The notes under the pieces are model-generated. The model was given only the letters and a program-made list of their open reading frames with translations, was not told where the DNA came from and did not search any database. Shown here in pieces: positions 42,953 to 51,921 of a DNA stretch of 64,000 nucleotides (position 1 is the first letter of the stretch; each line of letters begins with the position of its first letter). The position numbers were made by a program, and so were the translations under genes. The stretch lies in contig CAMWUN010000001.1 in the NCBI GenBank assembly GCA_947177425.1, forward strand, positions 1-64,000, read 5' to 3'. Source of the stretch: an uncultured bacterium. Its GTDB lineage: Bacteria > Bacillota > Clostridia > Lachnospirales > Lachnospiraceae.

Positions 42953-44121
42953 AACCTGTCAACTTCTCTCCCTGTGAAATACGCCTGTTCCCGGTAAGAC
43001 GGCATTACCGCTTCCAGATGTTCCCGGATTTCTTTTTCATGGTCAAGGAGCCACCGGAAACCTTCTGTCAAATCCCCGGCCGTTTTAAGGCTCTGGACAG
43101 GAATCACATAATGCTCCTCTTCTTTAAACAGATCCCACGCAATCCCCCGGGCTTTCACAGAATATCCTACTACCAGCGTAGGCACCAGAGAGGAATAGGC
43201 CGCTATGGTAGCGTGGGTTCTTGCTCCCACAAACAAGCGGCAGCGGCTGATGAACCCTTTTAATTCCTCACAGGTGCCGTCTCCTATTTCCACCACTCTC
43301 CCTGTCCCCTTAAAAGTTTCATACAATTCATGGACAGGCTTTCTGTCGTCATTTCTCTCCCACACCACATGGGGAATCAGGGCAATCTGCATATCTGTAT
43401 GGTCTATGATAAACTGGATCATTTCCCGATAATTCTCCAGGGTAATGCCCGGAATGCTCTCATTTTCCTGTATCATGGGGCTTACATTGATTCCCACTGT
43501 GTTTCCCCGGGCAAATCCATCCGGCAGGGGCAGTTCCTTTTTTTCAAGGGTAAAAGCAGGGTCTGGACAGCAGTATAGTACCGGCTTCCCCTTTCCTTTC
43601 CCAAAAACCTCCTTCAAAGCATGATAGGTAATGGTTTCTCTGGCTACAATCGTATGGTATTTTGATAAATCCTCTATAATCTGTTTCTTCTGCAAAAGTT
43701 CCGGTTCTATGGAACAGCCCAGCAGAATAGTTTTAATCCCTTTTTTACAAAAAGCGGAATTGGCCAGCCTCAAATCATTAAGCATACTGTCATAACAGTA
43801 ATTATCGCCGCCAATGGAAACCGCCAGCGGCCCCGGATTCCCTCTAAAAACTTCGTGATACCGGTACCGGATAAAGCTTTCCCCGTCTCCTGTAAGCTTC
43901 CGGTAAATATAATATAATACATGTGCCGGTTTATTACTATCAAAACTGCGTTCCTGTACAATTTTGCAGAGATTTTTTAGAGAATACCTGTTATCCTCTT
44001 CCCCCCGGTAGCTGACCAGCACAGCCTTTTCCTTTATCATCCGGCAGAGACTGTTCACGATGGCCTCGCATCCATGATTGCCGCTGCCTGCATGCATATA
44101 TAAAATCAATTTATCTTCCAA
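42919..44121 (-). CDS. Polysaccharide pyruvyl transferase (CsaB/WcaK family), TTG start
   Basis: A 400-aa cytoplasmic GT-B-like enzyme that adds a pyruvate ketal from phosphoenolpyruvate to a sugar. Signature segments are LYMHAGSGNHGCEAIVNSL, LAVSIGGDNYCYD, GCSIEPELL, VARETITYHAL, VGINVSPMI and FVGARTHATIAAYSS. The most convincing start is TTG at 44121, directly after AAGGAGG with four bases between; upstream ATG-like starts have no ribosome site and the next ATG cuts into the first strand. It precedes wzx and may pyruvylate the lipid-linked unit before export. Confidence 0.88.
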   Translation of the reverse strand: MEDKLILYMHAGSGNHGCEAIVNSLCRMIKEKAVLVSYRGEEDNRYSLKNLCKIVQERSFDSNKPAHVLYYIYRKLTGDGESFIRYRYHEVFRGNPGPLAVSIGGDNYCYDSMLNDLRLANSAFCKKGIKTILLGCSIEPELLQKKQIIEDLSKYHTIVARETITYHALKEVFGKGKGKPVLYCCPDPAFTLEKKELPLPDGFARGNTVGINVSPMIQENESIPGITLENYREMIQFIIDHTDMQIALIPHVVWERNDDRKPVHELYETFKGTGRVVEIGDGTCEELKGFISRCRLFVGARTHATIAAYSSLVPTLVVGYSVKARGIAWDLFKEEEHYVIPVQSLKTAGDLTEGFRWLLDHEKEIREHLEAVMPSYREQAYFTGREVDRLWEEFSQPQKI

Positions 44122-44218
44122 AATACCTCCTTCGTGCCATCTCCTGCATAAAGCCGGATGCTGTCTTCTTTCACGGACTGATGCTTCTTTTCTCAATGAC
44201 ACGGTTCAACCATTCTCT

Positions 44219-45241
44219 TTACCTTTTGTATATTTTAAAGTGATACAGCCATAAATAAACCCAGGGAACGGCGGCAAATACTTTTGCTTTCACCTTATAT
44301 CCTCCCGAAAGCCTTTCATAAACTCCCGGCGCCTGCAGTTCTTTCTTCAATTTCTCATGGCATATTCTCACAAAAGACGCCTGCTTCTTCCTCTCCTTAG
44401 CCGGAAGCATGGCTATTTTACCTGCAGTAAGCAGAACAGCCATAATAAGGATTGCCGTAACCTGCTCCATGTCTTTATTCCCGCTTATCCCGGCTATCTT
44501 TTCCCGGGCAGTTTCCCAACAGGTAATCTGATCCATATATTTAGGTAAAAAAGCCCGGTTCATGGCCCCTTTAGGGTTCTGGAAATATCCGTACCCTTTA
44601 TATGCGATTTCCGAAATCCTGTTTATTCCGGGGAGCATATCCACCAGAAACAGCATGTCTTCGCCTATGGTAAGTCCCGGCCGGAACCGGATGCCGCCCA
44701 CCGCCGAAACCCTGTAAAGCTTGCTCCAGCATCGGCTGTTTCCCTTCAAAATACCATCCTCTACAAATTCGCTGGCTGTATAAGTCCGGGCCATTCTTTC
44801 CCCCATTTCCTTATTCCCCCGGCTCTGCACAGCCTGCGCAAACTCTCCCTCTTCTCTCCAGGAAAAAAAACCACACCCTGCAACGTCACTGCCTGTATCT
44901 GTCATACAATAGTACAATTTTTCTATCATATCCGGAAGAATTCTGTCATCTGCATCCACAAAGGTCACAAATTCCCCACGTATTTTATCAAGTCCGGCAT
45001 TTCTTGCCGTGGAAACGCCTTCGTCATTTGTCTCAATTATCTGAATATTTTCATATTCCCCCGCAAGACTTCTGCACAAATCCCCTGTTTTGTCGGAAGA
45101 ACCGTCATTAACAATAATTACCTCCAGATTTCCGTATGTCTGGCCTACGATACTCTCAATACATGCTCTCAAATAGTCCTGTCCATTATAGACCGGAACA
45201 ATCACACTGATACACGGTTTTTCTTCCCCTGCATGGCTCAT
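44219..45241 (-). CDS. Glycosyltransferase family 2
   Basis: A 340-aa GT2: ISVIVPVYNGQDYLRACI, then VIIVNDGSSDKTGDLC, DEGVSTARNAGLDKI, and FVTFVDADDRILPDM with the DADD site. The second half is helical and ends in an aromatic-basic segment that may lie on the membrane. AAGGAGG is eight bases before the ATG. It resembles the GT2 genes at 45341 and 54793, suggesting a shared origin. Donor unknown. Confidence 0.92.
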   Translation of the reverse strand: MSHAGEEKPCISVIVPVYNGQDYLRACIESIVGQTYGNLEVIIVNDGSSDKTGDLCRSLAGEYENIQIIETNDEGVSTARNAGLDKIRGEFVTFVDADDRILPDMIEKLYYCMTDTGSDVAGCGFFSWREEGEFAQAVQSRGNKEMGERMARTYTASEFVEDGILKGNSRCWSKLYRVSAVGGIRFRPGLTIGEDMLFLVDMLPGINRISEIAYKGYGYFQNPKGAMNRAFLPKYMDQITCWETAREKIAGISGNKDMEQVTAILIMAVLLTAGKIAMLPAKERKKQASFVRICHEKLKKELQAPGVYERLSGGYKVKAKVFAAVPWVYLWLYHFKIYKR

Positions 45242-45340
45242 TTTCAGCCCTCCTTACCGCTGGATACAGGTTTGGCGCGGACTTTTACCCGACCAGCTAT
45301 CCCAGGTATGCTGCACTTTCTGTGGATCGCCTTTTTAAAC

Positions 45341-46381
45341 TTAACAGCATTGCCCCCGGTAATAAATAATCATCGCCAGCCGAAGCAGCCGGACGGTAAT
45401 TCCATTGGGATGCCGCAGTACCAGATAAAGCAGTCTGTTGGCTTTCTCTAAAGTCTCCACCTTCGTATACTGGCACAACTTTCGCACTTCCTTTTCCCTG
45501 CAGATTTCCAGAATATTTTTCTTATATCCTTCAGGGTTTCCCCTGGCTTCATTTTTTAGCGCAAGGAAAATCATGAATATATGCTCCTGATCCGCTTTTT
45601 CTAACATTTCCGGGAGTTTTTCCCCCTGAAACTTGTCCTGTAAAACGCTTCTGGTAATCCGGCGCAGAAACATGATGTTTTCATACATCCCCTTATCATA
45701 CTTATGAATCATGGAACTAGTCACGTAAAAATAATGGTAATAAGCTTTATGGTCCATCACTACAAGACGCTGGCAGTCAATAAGAACCGGAAGCATGATG
45801 GTGGTATCCTCCCCCAGCCGGATGGCAGGGTCGCTGTATTTATAGTTATCCTCTATCAGTTTTCTTGCAATCAGCTTCATACAGCGGGATATGGTAATAT
45901 AACGCCGCTCCTGTCCCAGCAGATTTGGAATCACTTCCCTCTCCACAGCCTGTCTGTCATATTCCCCGGGGGGAAGTTTCTGCCATATATATTGTCTGCT
46001 TCCGTTCTCTCTTTCAATCACATAATCGCTTGCAATGATTTCTTTTTCATTTCCGGCAAGACAGGCCGCCATTTCCTCAATCATATTGGAATCTACCCAG
46101 TCGTCACTGTCCACAAAGCTGATATATTCCCCTGTGCTTTCATCCACCCCTCTTTTCCAGGCGGAAACCAGACCGCCGTTTTCCTTGTGGATTACCCGGA
46201 TTCTTTCATCCCCAAGGGCAAGCTGGTCGCAAAGCTTCCCGCTCCCGTCCGATGAGCCGTCGTCTACAAGCAGGATTTCCAGATTGGCATAGGTCTGGCT
46301 GGTCAGCGTATCCACACATCGCTTTAAATATTTTTCTGTGTTGTAGACCGGTACGATAATGCTGACTTTATATTCTTTCAT
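45341..46381 (-). CDS. Glycosyltransferase family 2
   Basis: A 346-aa GT2: VSIIVPVYNTEKYLKRCV, LLVDDGSSDGSGKLCD, ENGGLVSAWKRGVD, and YISFVDSDDWVDSNM with the DSDD site. The ATG overlaps the stop of the GT4 gene by ATGA, so they are coupled. About 100 bp without a gene separate it from the next GT2. Donor unknown. Confidence 0.93.
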   Translation of the reverse strand: MKEYKVSIIVPVYNTEKYLKRCVDTLTSQTYANLEILLVDDGSSDGSGKLCDQLALGDERIRVIHKENGGLVSAWKRGVDESTGEYISFVDSDDWVDSNMIEEMAACLAGNEKEIIASDYVIERENGSRQYIWQKLPPGEYDRQAVEREVIPNLLGQERRYITISRCMKLIARKLIEDNYKYSDPAIRLGEDTTIMLPVLIDCQRLVVMDHKAYYHYFYVTSSMIHKYDKGMYENIMFLRRITRSVLQDKFQGEKLPEMLEKADQEHIFMIFLALKNEARGNPEGYKKNILEICREKEVRKLCQYTKVETLEKANRLLYLVLRHPNGITVRLLRLAMIIYYRGQCC

Positions 46382-47424
46382 GATAGCCCCGAGACCTTTC
46401 TGTAAATATTAAGAAGCTGTTCCATGTTGTTTTCAATAGAAAATTCCTCCGATGCCTTTTTCCTTGCCCGTTCTCCCAGCCGTCTGCACAGTTCTGCATC
46501 ATCCAGCAGAATCTCCAGCCCTTTTCTAAGGGAATCCGCATCCTTCGGGGCCACAAGCACGCCTGTATCATTGTCTATGATCATCTGGGGGATTCCCCCC
46601 GTTTCTGCGGCTGCTATGGCGCAGGAGTAAGCCATGGCCTCAAGAAGCGATACCGACTGCCCTTCAAAATAAGAAGGCAGAACGAAAATATCGCACATCT
46701 GCAGATACTTTTTCTTTTCTTCCCCGGAGACCCAGCCCAGCCAGGTAATAAATCCGGGATGCTTTTCCGCTTCCGCTTTTAAGCCTTCATCCTCCCAGAT
46801 TCCTCCCAGATACAGCCGTATTTCCGGATATTTTTTTCTTAAATCCGGCAGGATTTCCAGTAATTCTCCAATCCCTTTTTCCCTGCACAGCCGTCCAAGA
46901 AACAGTATTTTATGCTGGCCATATTCTTTCTGCCCCTGTTCCGGTATTCTGATGGAATCGGGCAGTACGGTAATCCTGTCCTTTGCTGTCATTGCCCCGA
47001 AAAATTCTTTCCAGACGGGAGCCAGTACCAGAAATGCATCTCCCATGGACAGCACCTTATCTATCTCTCTCCGCCCCCGGTCACTGTTCTCTTTGTAATA
47101 AAAGGTTTCAAAATCGCCCCCATGCTGGTGGATGACGATTTTCTTCCCGGCACGTTTCGCTGTCTTTATGAAAAAGGATTTCCTGTAATAACTGCTGTCA
47201 GATGCCATGTTGACATGGACAATGCCGTATCCCGGAAGTTTTATGCAAAAGAGCAGAAATGCCTTTACAGCCTGCATAAGTTTGCGGAACTTGTTTCCCT
47301 CCACCATGGTTCCGATATAGCGCAGGTCAATCCTCTTGTCCAGTCCGGCTTCATAATAATTGTTCACCACGCCGGAAATCCCTCCATGGACGCTTCTGTC
47401 CGGCCCAATCATCAGCACTTTCAT
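46378..47424 (-). CDS. Glycosyltransferase family 4
   Basis: A 348-aa GT-B retaining transferase: KVLMIGPDRSVHGGISGVVNNY in the acceptor half. The donor half has HKILFLGRLCREKGIGELLE, FITWLGWVSGEEKKKYL and LPSYFEGQSVSLLEAMAYSC, where the E-x7-E signature is intact, then GGIPQMI. I chose the ATG at 47424, five bases after AGGA; a GTG 18 bases earlier after AAAGGA is also possible. The longer frame to 47532 would overlap the PGT gene. It follows the initiating PGT, so it may add the second sugar. Confidence 0.92.
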   Translation of the reverse strand: MKVLMIGPDRSVHGGISGVVNNYYEAGLDKRIDLRYIGTMVEGNKFRKLMQAVKAFLLFCIKLPGYGIVHVNMASDSSYYRKSFFIKTAKRAGKKIVIHQHGGDFETFYYKENSDRGRREIDKVLSMGDAFLVLAPVWKEFFGAMTAKDRITVLPDSIRIPEQGQKEYGQHKILFLGRLCREKGIGELLEILPDLRKKYPEIRLYLGGIWEDEGLKAEAEKHPGFITWLGWVSGEEKKKYLQMCDIFVLPSYFEGQSVSLLEAMAYSCAIAAAETGGIPQMIIDNDTGVLVAPKDADSLRKGLEILLDDAELCRRLGERARKKASEEFSIENNMEQLLNIYRKVSGLS

Positions 47425-47509
47425 TTTTTCCTGATTTTCCACCTGCGTCTTTCCTTTCCAGACATTTTTGCTGCAGTTTTGCTCTGTCCATTGCGGAGAA
47501 TTCGTACGA

Positions 47510-48958
47510 TTATTTAGACCCCCGCCCTGCAATCACAACCCAGACGGTGCGCAGCAGTATCTTCACATCAAGGGTCAGCGACCAGTTATCGATATATTCA
47601 AGGTCGTACTTTACCACGTCATCAAAATTCTCCACCTCACTGCGCCCGCTGACCTGCCAGAGCCCTGTAAGCCCCGGCGTCATGCTGATGCGCCTTCTGT
47701 AATACTGGTTATACTTCTCAAACTCATCGGCAGTGGGCGGCCTTGTGCCCACCAGAGACATATCGCCTTTTACCACATTGTAAAACTGGGGCAGTTCGTC
47801 AATGCTGGTTTTCCGGATAAACCTGCCCACCCTGGTGATACGGGGATCATTTTCCATCTTAAACATAAGCCCCTGTATCTCATTGTGCGCTTCCAGTTCT
47901 TTTTTCCGCTCCTCCGCGTCCATATACATGGAACGGAATTTGTATATCTTAAACCGACGGCCGTTGCGCCCTATTCTGGTCTGGGAAAAGAGCACCGGCC
48001 CCCTGGAATCCATTTTTATGGCAAGGGCCACAAAGGGAAAAAACAGCAAAGTAATCACAAGCCCCACCAGACCGCCGGCAATATCCATCACCCGTTTGAT
48101 GAGAAGCCTCTTGTAACTGCTCTGGAATCTGGTATAAGTAATGACGGAATAACCGCCAAAGTTTTCTATTTTACTCCGTTCAGGCTGTGTGCCTGGCAGT
48201 TCCAGGCAATAGTGGCAGTCCACTCCCATCTCGTCAAACCCGTTCAGCATCGTCTGTATCTGTTTCTGCCGCAGTTCCGGCACATAAATAAATACTTCAT
48301 CCACTGCCATCAGGGTAACGTCTTCCATAAACCTGCCATCTATGGGTATCACCGGAATTCCATCCAGCTTTTCCCCTTTCCGGAAGGAGGATTCCTCTTC
48401 TGTGCTCTCTCCCTCTTTCATGCTCTCCGGACAGGCAATCCCCACAATCTGATAATTGATATCCAGACTGGCCTGTAACTGCTCCAGCACATCGAAAGCC
48501 ATGGCTTTCTGGGTGATGACCAGCACCTTGATTCTGGAAATCTCGGAACGGTAGTGAATCCTCATGCCTTTCTTTATAACCAGATGGATAAGCAGAGTAA
48601 GAGCAACATTAATGACCGGAAAATAAATCATCACCAGGCGGGCAAAGACATCCGCCCACTTAAAGAAATACATGATACTCTGTGTCACCAGAATCATGAT
48701 TACATTAAATTTCAGTATTTCTATGATCTCTTTGCCAATACTCCTCTTTAAAAAATTCCTGTTCCAGTCAATAAAAAATGTATATATGGTACAAAACAGC
48801 AGAAAAACAAGACACACCTGAAAGTGTATCCCCTTATCTCCCATATCCCTGAAGTTCCCAAATCTGATATAAGTGGCCAGTGCAAAGGAAACGCCAATTG
48901 CCACCAGATCTGCAAACCAGAGTCCGTAAACCTCAACAATCTTATTCTTCTGATTCAT
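47510..48958 (-). CDS. Initiating undecaprenyl-phosphate sugar phosphotransferase (WcaJ/WbaP-type polyprenyl PGT)
   Basis: Starts repeat-unit synthesis by moving a sugar phosphate from a nucleotide sugar to undecaprenyl phosphate. The 482-aa protein has four N-terminal helices and a soluble middle domain with a Rossmann-like CoA-binding look (VLVITQKAMAFDVLEQL). A C-terminal bacterial sugar transferase domain carries KRVMDIAGGLVGL, YKFRSMYMDAEERK, KTSIDELPQFYNVVKGDMSLVGTRP (the DE dyad is in IDELP) and TPGLTGLWQVSGR. The ATG at 48958 has GAGG six bases upstream. The first sugar is probably glucose, galactose or an N-acetyl sugar; sequence does not decide. Confidence 0.95.
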   Translation of the reverse strand: MNQKNKIVEVYGLWFADLVAIGVSFALATYIRFGNFRDMGDKGIHFQVCLVFLLFCTIYTFFIDWNRNFLKRSIGKEIIEILKFNVIMILVTQSIMYFFKWADVFARLVMIYFPVINVALTLLIHLVIKKGMRIHYRSEISRIKVLVITQKAMAFDVLEQLQASLDINYQIVGIACPESMKEGESTEEESSFRKGEKLDGIPVIPIDGRFMEDVTLMAVDEVFIYVPELRQKQIQTMLNGFDEMGVDCHYCLELPGTQPERSKIENFGGYSVITYTRFQSSYKRLLIKRVMDIAGGLVGLVITLLFFPFVALAIKMDSRGPVLFSQTRIGRNGRRFKIYKFRSMYMDAEERKKELEAHNEIQGLMFKMENDPRITRVGRFIRKTSIDELPQFYNVVKGDMSLVGTRPPTADEFEKYNQYYRRRISMTPGLTGLWQVSGRSEVENFDDVVKYDLEYIDNWSLTLDVKILLRTVWVVIAGRGSK

Positions 48959-49040
48959 GCCATGCCTCAACTTTAAAGTTCCCATTGACCCGGAGCGTAT
49001 TTGAATAATCATTCCCACAGTATCCATCTGCCGGAATGTT

Positions 49041-49982
49041 TCAGCTCCTCTTCACCGTACGTCTGATTTTCCTGTATGCTTTCCTGCAAAACCGCCGGAT
49101 TTTCATGGAAACCTTCGTGTAAATCCGCCGGGCGCCGCTTACCGGGGGCATAATCAGGTATCTGTAATCTTCTATATGCGCAAGCAGATATTCCGGATAG
49201 CTTTCATCCACTTCCACCCGCTTAAAAACCGCATCCCTTCCAAACATATCCTGCCCCAGAATCAGCCTGTCCCTGGCTTCCGCCAGTATATCTTGATTAT
49301 TATACTCCTGATGGGCTGCCGCTACCACCTTTGTTCCAATCCTTTTGGAAACATCCTCCTCGCGGCTGCTGCCCATATACCCGAAATGCCAGCCGCCGTC
49401 CGCCACCCGCACTGCATTGGGCGCCGTTGTGGAGGCTTCCCTTAATTTGATAATTCCATTTCCGGGAATGTTTTTTTTGCTAAATATTTTGGTACCCAGC
49501 CACATTTTTCTCTCCACCCCCGGAAATTCCCCGGTGATGGAAAGCAGTTTTCCCGACACTTCCTCCATATTGATAAAGCAGTAAAACATTCTCTGGGCAA
49601 GGTGATAAATCTTGTCCGGGTCAAACTCTGCAATAATCTTTTTTAAAACCTTTGGATTGGGTATCTCATCCACATCGCTTAAGATAATCACATCTTCTTC
49701 CGATGCCCCCTTAAGTCCCCTTTCCAGGGCATTTTTCTGGAAGTTATCCCTCACATGGGTGGAAACGTCCGCCGGGGAATTATCCACCACAATATATTCT
49801 ATCTTGGGAAGGAATTCCCGGAACATTGCCTTATTTTTTTCAAAGCACAGTTCCTTGGGCTCTCCCGAAAAGGTTACGGTGGCCTCCTCAATAATGAACC
49901 TGTCCACAATGGGATTTAAAATATTCAGCCTCAGTTTCAGGATATCCAGTTCATTAAAGAAAGGAATACAATCATATACCAT
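49041..49982 (-). CDS. Glycosyltransferase family 17-like
   Basis: A 313-aa enzyme resembling GT17 (the eukaryotic bisecting GlcNAc transferase family, also present in some bacteria). It opens MVYDCIPFFNELDILKLRLN and continues with VDRFIIEEATVTFSGEPK, EDVIILSDVDEIPNPKVL with a DxD, and DGGWHFGYMGS. The last ~40 residues are very basic (KVSMKIRRFCRKAYRKIRR), which suggests contact with the membrane. The ATG at 49982 has AGGAG eight bases upstream. It lies between the PGT and DUF5672 genes. Confidence 0.86.
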   Translation of the reverse strand: MVYDCIPFFNELDILKLRLNILNPIVDRFIIEEATVTFSGEPKELCFEKNKAMFREFLPKIEYIVVDNSPADVSTHVRDNFQKNALERGLKGASEEDVIILSDVDEIPNPKVLKKIIAEFDPDKIYHLAQRMFYCFINMEEVSGKLLSITGEFPGVERKMWLGTKIFSKKNIPGNGIIKLREASTTAPNAVRVADGGWHFGYMGSSREEDVSKRIGTKVVAAAHQEYNNQDILAEARDRLILGQDMFGRDAVFKRVEVDESYPEYLLAHIEDYRYLIMPPVSGARRIYTKVSMKIRRFCRKAYRKIRRTVKRS

Positions 49983-50072
49983 CTGTTTATCTCCTATATC
50001 CGGCCTGTACCGGTCTGTGGCAGCCGTCAAATATATGCGCAAACGCATACCCATGACTTGATGCCGCAAAAA

Positions 50073-50843
50073 TTAATGTCTCCAGAACAGCAACGGCCTT
50101 GCAATATTCTTAAGTTTCAGCCACCTGCCCGTCCAGGGATTTTCAAATCTGGGGTACTGTTTGTTTCTCCCCCACCATTTATGGAAAACAAAGGGGGCAT
50201 CCACATCAAGAACCTCCGGCACCGGATGTTCATGGCTGAAATATTTCGCCACCTCCACCGGGGCAATCTTCATCCCTGCCTCCTCAATCCTGTGCTTATT
50301 CATACAGCACAGAAAAACATCTTCATTATAAAATCCATCCTCGTCCTTTTCCCAGACAAGTCCTGCTTTTCCCGGAAATTCCAGGAGTTTCCTGCTCCGC
50401 AGGGAGACGCTGTTGCCCACCCTGCACAAATTCCCGTGTATATCATGATAACAGTGCTGCTGCCCCGGCTTAGGCTCCGGCCAGGGTGCGCCGATATAAT
50501 CATAATCCAAAAACCTGTCCTGCCATTTTTCCGGGTGGACCACAAAACCGTCATAATGAATCAGCAGTACATAATCGGTATCAATATAATCCCCCAGTTC
50601 ATACACCATCTTATAATTAAAGCAGTCAATGTCGTTTAGTCTGGAGGTATGCTTATAAGTGATAGAATCCGGCAGTCCCAGAGGTTTTCTGTGGGTAATC
50701 AGCACAACCTCCCCAAACTCAATTCCCTGCATACTATATTCCAGCGCTTTGATGGTTTCATACACCTTTACGCTGGTCATTGCCGCCAGCGTCACCTGGG
50801 GCAGCTTTAACTTTGTCCTGCCCTGACACTTCTCCTCACTCAT
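50073..50843 (-). CDS. DUF5672 domain protein, putative GT-A glycosyltransferase (second copy)
   Basis: A 256-aa paralogue of the protein at 15254-16054; LPQVTLAAMTSVKVYET, YVLLIHYDGFVVHPEKW, DYDYIGAPWPEP, RVGNSVSLRSRKL and YNEDVFLCCMNKH line up almost residue for residue. In this copy HHDG reads HYDG. The ATG at 50843 overlaps the GT11-like stop by eight bases, with GGGG six bases before. The function is probably sugar transfer, the donor unknown. Confidence 0.8.
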   Translation of the reverse strand: MSEEKCQGRTKLKLPQVTLAAMTSVKVYETIKALEYSMQGIEFGEVVLITHRKPLGLPDSITYKHTSRLNDIDCFNYKMVYELGDYIDTDYVLLIHYDGFVVHPEKWQDRFLDYDYIGAPWPEPKPGQQHCYHDIHGNLCRVGNSVSLRSRKLLEFPGKAGLVWEKDEDGFYNEDVFLCCMNKHRIEEAGMKIAPVEVAKYFSHEHPVPEVLDVDAPFVFHKWWGRNKQYPRFENPWTGRWLKLKNIARPLLFWRH

Positions 50844-51882
50844 AGATAACCCCATTCTGCTTCCGTATTCTCCTAAGTATGGCCCGCCAGATTTTTTTCA
50901 GATAAAACCAGCCGTAAACCAGCCGTCTTTTTATATTCTGAAAGAAAAGCCCCGCTTTCCCCGGCTTTTTGTCTCTTTTTGCATATTTGGCAGACTTTTT
51001 CTTATATGCCGCCAGTTCTTCCCGGCATTCCCGGGCGCTGAACATTTTCCCGTTGCGGTCCATGTAATGGAACAGGCTATAGATATTCTGCTCCGACGCC
51101 CAGTAACCGTCGGAAACATTATGCCTTGCCCAGTACTTGGGGGCAATGGCAAATTTCAAAGTTTCACTGGTATGGGCCGGAAGGCAGGCAAAGGATGAAT
51201 TGGAAAGGAGCAGATAGTGGGCATTTTTTAAGGTAACATAATCCTTTCCTATATCAAAATGATGGGCCGGAATACCCGGAAGCACTTTCGCCGCCGTCTC
51301 CACATCATCCGTAATAATCATAAACTCCATATCCGGGCGGATTTTCCTCATTTCCTTCATACCGTGGATCCAATACTTTTTGTCAATGAAAAGCTCCGGG
51401 CTTCCCGTATATTCTCCCCCCCGCATATTGATAATGCACAGGTTTTCCCTGCTGTACTCATAGGAATCATATTCCGGCTTCACCTTAAGCCACTGCTTCA
51501 CCTTATGCAGATATTTTATGAAATAAGATTCGTCCTGCATGTTGCCGTAAATCAGTGTGTTATCCTCCACACAGTGAATAGCTTCGTCTGCTCCGGCAAT
51601 ATAACACCCGTGCTCCATGTCATGTCTGGAATTTCCTATATAAAGCCTGCTCTCCGCATCATGATAAATCTTAAAGTTTTTCTTCTCTTCCTGTGAAATG
51701 GCATGTCCTAAATCCACATCCATAAAATACATGCCGCGGTTGCTGTGTATATTGACCGCAAACCGTTCCTGCCCGGCAGTTCCGAACTGGTATCCATTCT
51801 CTTCCGCCACCGCTCTTGCAGTCACATAGCAGAACAACTGATTCCCCAGCCCCTGCCCGTCGATAAATTCTGTTCCAACCAT
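50836..51882 (-). CDS. Divergent GT11/fucosyltransferase-like protein
   Basis: A 348-aa protein with the GT11-type start DGQGLGNQLFCYVTARAVAEE and a far end containing NAHYLLLSNSSFACLPAH, as in fucosyltransferase-like families. The catalytic HxRR segment is replaced by CIINMRGGEYTG, so activity or donor may differ from true GT11. The C-terminal 75 residues are strongly basic. GGAGG lies six bases before the ATG. It lies between an ABC flippase and a DUF5672 gene, the same trio seen at 12622-16054 in opposite order. Mannosyl or other 6-deoxyhexose transfer is possible. Confidence 0.72.
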   Translation of the reverse strand: MVGTEFIDGQGLGNQLFCYVTARAVAEENGYQFGTAGQERFAVNIHSNRGMYFMDVDLGHAISQEEKKNFKIYHDAESRLYIGNSRHDMEHGCYIAGADEAIHCVEDNTLIYGNMQDESYFIKYLHKVKQWLKVKPEYDSYEYSRENLCIINMRGGEYTGSPELFIDKKYWIHGMKEMRKIRPDMEFMIITDDVETAAKVLPGIPAHHFDIGKDYVTLKNAHYLLLSNSSFACLPAHTSETLKFAIAPKYWARHNVSDGYWASEQNIYSLFHYMDRNGKMFSARECREELAAYKKKSAKYAKRDKKPGKAGLFFQNIKRRLVYGWFYLKKIWRAILRRIRKQNGVIYE

Positions 51883-51921
51883 TTTATTCCTCCATACAGG
51901 GATACCTTTTGCACAGATATG

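Noticed and set aside
51416-51422. G7 run in the GT11-like gene, and another at 18712-18718 in the acetyltransferase gene
   Set aside because: Both are in frame and encode conserved glycines. Seven is short for a strong switch, so they are not reported as phase-variable.
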